NCBI RefSeq assembly: GCF_003014755.1
Contig: NZ_PYAW01000002.1
Span: forward strand, 806,001-870,000
Length of the DNA: 64,000 nucleotides
Reading direction: 5' to 3'
DNA from: Chitinophaga niastensis
GTDB taxonomy: Bacteria > Bacteroidota > Bacteroidia > Chitinophagales > Chitinophagaceae
In this document: positions 61,402-64,000 of the stretch, piece by piece
Layout: each line of letters opens with the position of its first letter
How positions within the stretch are numbered: position 1 is the stretch's first letter
Translations under genes and position numbers: made by a program
Notes under the pieces: generated by a model
Database searches by the model: none
What the model saw: the letters and a program-made list of their open reading frames with translations, nothing else
What the model was told of the DNA's origin: nothing

Positions 61402-62412
61402 ATGCAACGAAGATCATCTTCCATAAAAGAAAAAATAAAACAGTCAGCAAATTTCAGAGAGGGTGTATTTCAGAATTTGTCATTTACCCCCATGAAACCC
61501 GATGATGTGACTTATTATCAAATGTTGAAGGAAACCTTTCAGCGTCCTGCCGATGTAAAGCCACTGGCACCGCTTTCGCCGGTAAAGACGGATCTGAGGG
61601 CATTACATTCCGAAAAACCGGTGATCGTCTGGTTCGGACATTCTTCCTACCTCATTCATGTAAAGGGCGTCAACATTCTCGTAGATCCTGTGTTTAGCGG
61701 CAGTGCCTCGCCTATGTCCTTTATGATCAAAGCATTTCCGGGAGCAGATGGTTATACGCCCGCTGATATGCCGGAGATAGATATGATGATCATCACACAT
61801 AATCACTATGATCATCTGGATAAAAAAACACTTGCAAAGCTGAAACCACGCACCAAAAACATTTACACGGCATTAGGGGTGGCACGTGACCTGGAAAGCT
61901 GCATGGGAAAAGAGGAACATATCACTGAATTGGATTGGTGGGAAACGCAAAAAATATCTCCGGATATTACACTAACGGCTACGCCTGCACGACATTTTTC
62001 GGGCCGCGGCCTGAAAAGAGGGGGTAGTCTCTGGGCTTCTTTTGTATTGCACATTTTCGGGTATAACATTTACATTGGTGGCGACTCCGGATATGATACT
62101 CATTTTAAAAAGATCGGTGAAAAATTTGGCCCTTTTGATATTGTTATACTGGAATGTGGACAATACAATGATAACTGGCCCTTCATTCATATGAAACCGG
62201 AAGAAACCGTACAGGCAGCTATTGATCTGCAGGCCAAAGCATTGTTGCCGGTGCATTGGGGGAAATTTGCACTGGCTAATCATCCCTGGAATGAACCGCC
62301 CAAGCGGGCGGTAAAAAGTGCGGCTGCTCAGGGGCTGACCATCACCACACCCCGGATAGGTGAACCGGTAACCGTGGGAGAGCATTACCCACAGGATCAT
62401 TGGTGGCTTTAG
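61402..62412 (+). CDS. MBL-fold metallo-hydrolase (NAPE-PLD/UlaG-like)
   Basis: The 336-residue protein carries the metal-binding motif THNHYDHLD near residue 132, an earlier WFGHSSYLI block, the bridging Asp in GGDSGYD near 228 and the late His in LLPVHWGKF near 285. The whole layout matches the NAPE-PLD-like group, whose known members hydrolyse N-acylphosphatidylethanolamine or lactones. The bacterial substrate is unknown. A tail that is rich in Lys at the N-terminus shows no signal peptide. Its stop overlaps that of the convergent methyltransferase gene by 4 nt. Confidence 0.87.
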   Translation: MQRRSSSIKEKIKQSANFREGVFQNLSFTPMKPDDVTYYQMLKETFQRPADVKPLAPLSPVKTDLRALHSEKPVIVWFGHSSYLIHVKGVNILVDPVFSGSASPMSFMIKAFPGADGYTPADMPEIDMMIITHNHYDHLDKKTLAKLKPRTKNIYTALGVARDLESCMGKEEHITELDWWETQKISPDITLTATPARHFSGRGLKRGGSLWASFVLHIFGYNIYIGGDSGYDTHFKKIGEKFGPFDIVILECGQYNDNWPFIHMKPEETVQAAIDLQAKALLPVHWGKFALANHPWNEPPKRAVKSAAAQGLTITTPRIGEPVTVGEHYPQDHWWL

Positions 62413-63245
62413 AGATGGAAGATAACCATCTCCATTATCCCTTCGCCGGGTGCATGGAAAAAGTGATTGCTCCCGGTAATTTTCTTTTCTGTATAGCAGA
62501 GTGGTTCCATTCTTTCCAGCCTGGCGCCCAGTGTGGATAATAAAGCGGTAATAGTGGCGCGGTTATTCACGTTGAAACGACCATTAATATATGCTTCCAT
62601 CACTGTTATAATACCCTGGTGATATTGGAGAAAACCGGCTGGTACTTCTTCCGTTGCGAGAGAAAAATCTACAATAACAATATTTCTTTTGTCAGGTGTT
62701 TTGAATAATTCCATCAGGTGAATAAATTCTTCATTGGTGATATAATGGATCACGCCTTCAAAAATAATGATCGACGGGAGATCTTCCTGGTAGCCGCTTT
62801 GCGCCAGTAGCGTAGATAACAGCGCAGTATCTGTTACATCGCATTTGATAAACTCAATTAATTCTTCTTGCGGCAATATTTCATCATATATTTTTTTCTT
62901 CTCTGCTATGTAGCCATTATCTACTTCAAATATTCTGATGATATTACTTCTGTAATTTTCGAGCAGATATAAAGACAGCGGATCAAGTCCGGCTCCCAGG
63001 ATCAGCACCTGCTGCGCAGGAAATAAAGGCATCCGCTCCCGGATCATTTCCCTGATACTGAGTTTGCGGTAACACACCGCTTCACTGAAGTGTGGATACG
63101 AGCGGCGCAAATCGTAGGAGAGGCTGCTGGTTTCACTAAAATCAATAGCATCAATGTATTGCTGCTGCAGTGGTGAAGTATACAGCGGCAGGGCATGTTC
63201 CAGCACAAGGCGGGAAGTGGACGGCACTTTTAATTTATAGGCCAT
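62409..63245 (-). CDS. LCM-type class I SAM-dependent methyltransferase
   Basis: The 278-residue protein fits the leucine-carboxyl-methyltransferase/PPM family. It has LILGAGLDPLSLYLL near residue 95 as SAM-binding loop, an acidic residue in FEVDNG at the end of strand two, and FEGVIHYIT near 162 as the family post-motif. Bacterial members methylate carboxyl or hydroxyl groups of small molecules, including in polyketide pathways. The substrate is unknown. It overlaps the convergent metallo-hydrolase gene by 4 nt and is divergent from aconitase. Confidence 0.82.
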   Translation of the reverse strand: MAYKLKVPSTSRLVLEHALPLYTSPLQQQYIDAIDFSETSSLSYDLRRSYPHFSEAVCYRKLSIREMIRERMPLFPAQQVLILGAGLDPLSLYLLENYRSNIIRIFEVDNGYIAEKKKIYDEILPQEELIEFIKCDVTDTALLSTLLAQSGYQEDLPSIIIFEGVIHYITNEEFIHLMELFKTPDKRNIVIVDFSLATEEVPAGFLQYHQGIITVMEAYINGRFNVNNRATITALLSTLGARLERMEPLCYTEKKITGSNHFFHAPGEGIMEMVIFHL

Positions 63246-63405
63246 TTTTGAGGGTTTGCCATATGAAGGTAGGCGACAGCGATGAAACAGAATGGCAGTA
63301 TTTTTTTATCGAAAAAGATACCGTAGAAATGTTGATGAAAGTGTAAATGGCAATAAACAAAATGGAAGCAACGTTGTTTGGTAAAATTGTCATCAATATC
63401 ACACT

Positions 63406-64000
63406 ATGCAACCACGTACCGCTTCGCTCAGCAAATTGGAAAAGGAGGGAAGGAAAATCTCCCGCTTACCTTTCTCCATCCGGATCTTACTGGAAAATGT
63501 ATTACGTAACCACGATAATTTTGCCATTACGGATGAACACCTGGATACCCTGGTGAACTGGGACCCCGCGGGCACCGACAAGGAAATTCCTTTTAAGCCG
63601 GCCCGTGTGCTCATGCAGGATTTTACCGGTGTAGCTGCGGTGGTGGATATTGCTTCTATCCGTGCAGAGGTAATCCGTAAAGGAAAAGACGGCGCTAAGA
63701 TCAATCCGGCCATACCAGTGGACCTGGTAGTAGATCACTCAGTGCAGGTTGATTTTTTTGGAACAGATTACTCCTACACAAAAAATGTAGCCTATGAATA
63801 TGAACGTAATAAGGAACGTTACCAGTTGCTCAAATGGGCGCAGCAGGCATTTGATAATTTCACGGTGGTGCCGCCCGGCATGGGTATTTGTCACCAGGTG
63901 AACCTGGAATACCTGGCTCAGGGCGTGATTAGCCGCGATGGCTGGTTGTTTCCGGACACGCTGGTGGGAACAGATTCACATACACCGATGGTCAATGGCA
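63406..64000 (+). CDS. acnA: Aconitate hydratase, IRP/AcnA type, N-terminal part
   Basis: The frame runs to the window end (198 codons visible). [16 protein letters not shown] near residue 18, [18 protein letters not shown] near 70, [11 protein letters not shown] near 105, [15 protein letters not shown] near 155 and [12 protein letters not shown] near 187 are the standard N-terminal blocks of cytosolic-type aconitase. This enzyme isomerises citrate and isocitrate in the TCA cycle and carries a [4Fe-4S] cluster. The Cys ligands come later and lie outside. The ATG at 63406 gives an N-terminus roughly 20 residues shorter than usual, and an in-frame TAA lies 24 nt upstream, so no ATG further back is available. 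Confidence 0.9.
   Translation, partial: MQPRTASLSKLEKEGRKISRLPFSIRILLENVLRNHDNFAITDEHLDTLVNWDPAGTDKEIPFKPARVLMQDFTGVAAVVDIASIRAEVIRKGKDGAKINPAIPVDLVVDHSVQVDFFGTDYSYTKNVAYEYERNKERYQLLKWAQQAFDNFTVVPPGMGICHQVNLEYLAQGVISRDGWLFPDTLVGTDSHTPMVNG

Noticed and set aside
1..64000. CRISPR arrays, tRNA, rRNA, integrase or phage genes.
   Set aside because: No regular short repeats with spacers, cloverleaf-like segment, rRNA sequence or integrase/transposase reading frame was found on either strand.

Overview
The window looks like chromosome from a Chitinophaga-like member of the Bacteroidota. The signs are a SusC/SusD pair with an ECF sigma factor and FecR anti-sigma factor, -7 boxes of the form TAnnTTTG, weak Shine-Dalgarno sequences, an HmuY-type haem lipoprotein, LytTR two-component signalling, lone MacB/FtsX permeases and an NrtR-like NUDIX regulator. 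Genus is an inference from protein style; no rRNA or tRNA gene is present to confirm it.

Layout. 1-3.8 kb: thiolase start (cut by the window edge), a D-2-hydroxyacid dehydrogenase and a P-type cation ATPase. 3.9-11.6 kb: secreted GH89 alpha-N-acetylglucosaminidase, FtsX-like permease, membrane GT39 glycosyltransferase, and two unrecognised helical proteins behind a promoter with a 10-bp dyad. 11.6-14.2 kb: PAS histidine kinase and a receiver-CRP hybrid regulator. 14.4-18.1 kb: haem uptake operon (TonB receptor, HmuY, DUF6607). 18.1-23.8 kb: a lipoprotein, a Rossmann-fold protein with a sulfatase, and an NrtR-like regulator with a 2OG-Fe(II) oxygenase and a phosphatase. 23.8-28.4 kb: outer-membrane beta-barrel protein and a LytTR/LytS-type pair. 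The barrel gene and the pair share an upstream motif and are separated by a 193-bp nested palindrome. 28.5-30.5 kb: TetR regulator with an AarF/ABC1 kinase.

30.7-34.3 kb is the most intriguing stretch. A strong Bacteroidota-type promoter drives a roughly 345-nt leader with a 14-codon ORF and several hairpins, then rtcB and prfH (RNA ligase plus release-factor homologue, a ribosome rescue and repair pair). Next comes a Fic AMPylator gene whose promoter carries two copies of a 37-bp inverted-repeat operator. 34.8-46.1 kb is a polysaccharide-utilisation-type locus (ECF sigma, FecR, SusC, SusD, TIG-NHL lipoprotein, beta-helix lipoprotein) followed by an MFS exporter.

46.2-59.4 kb is a nitrate assimilation island. 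A six-gene minus-strand operon runs nirB, nirD, porin, NarK-type transporter, a nitrate reductase fused to its own flavoprotein reductase and [2Fe-2S] module, and a rubredoxin fusion protein. Divergently, cobA (sirohaem precursor synthesis) overlaps an FNR-like regulator, and a second FNR-like paralogue lies convergent to it. Both paralogues have an FNR-style cysteine set, and an FNR-box-like dyad lies upstream of the second. The end of the operon abuts a remnant of a cyclase-family gene. 59.4-64 kb: ClC channel with CBS domains, NAPE-PLD-like metallo-hydrolase, an LCM-type methyltransferase, and the start of an IRP-type aconitase.

Three palindromic elements (26.5, 36.5 and 58.6 kb) share a GCGAAGATC centre and each abuts a stop codon. 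I found no insertion sequence, CRISPR array, tRNA or rRNA.
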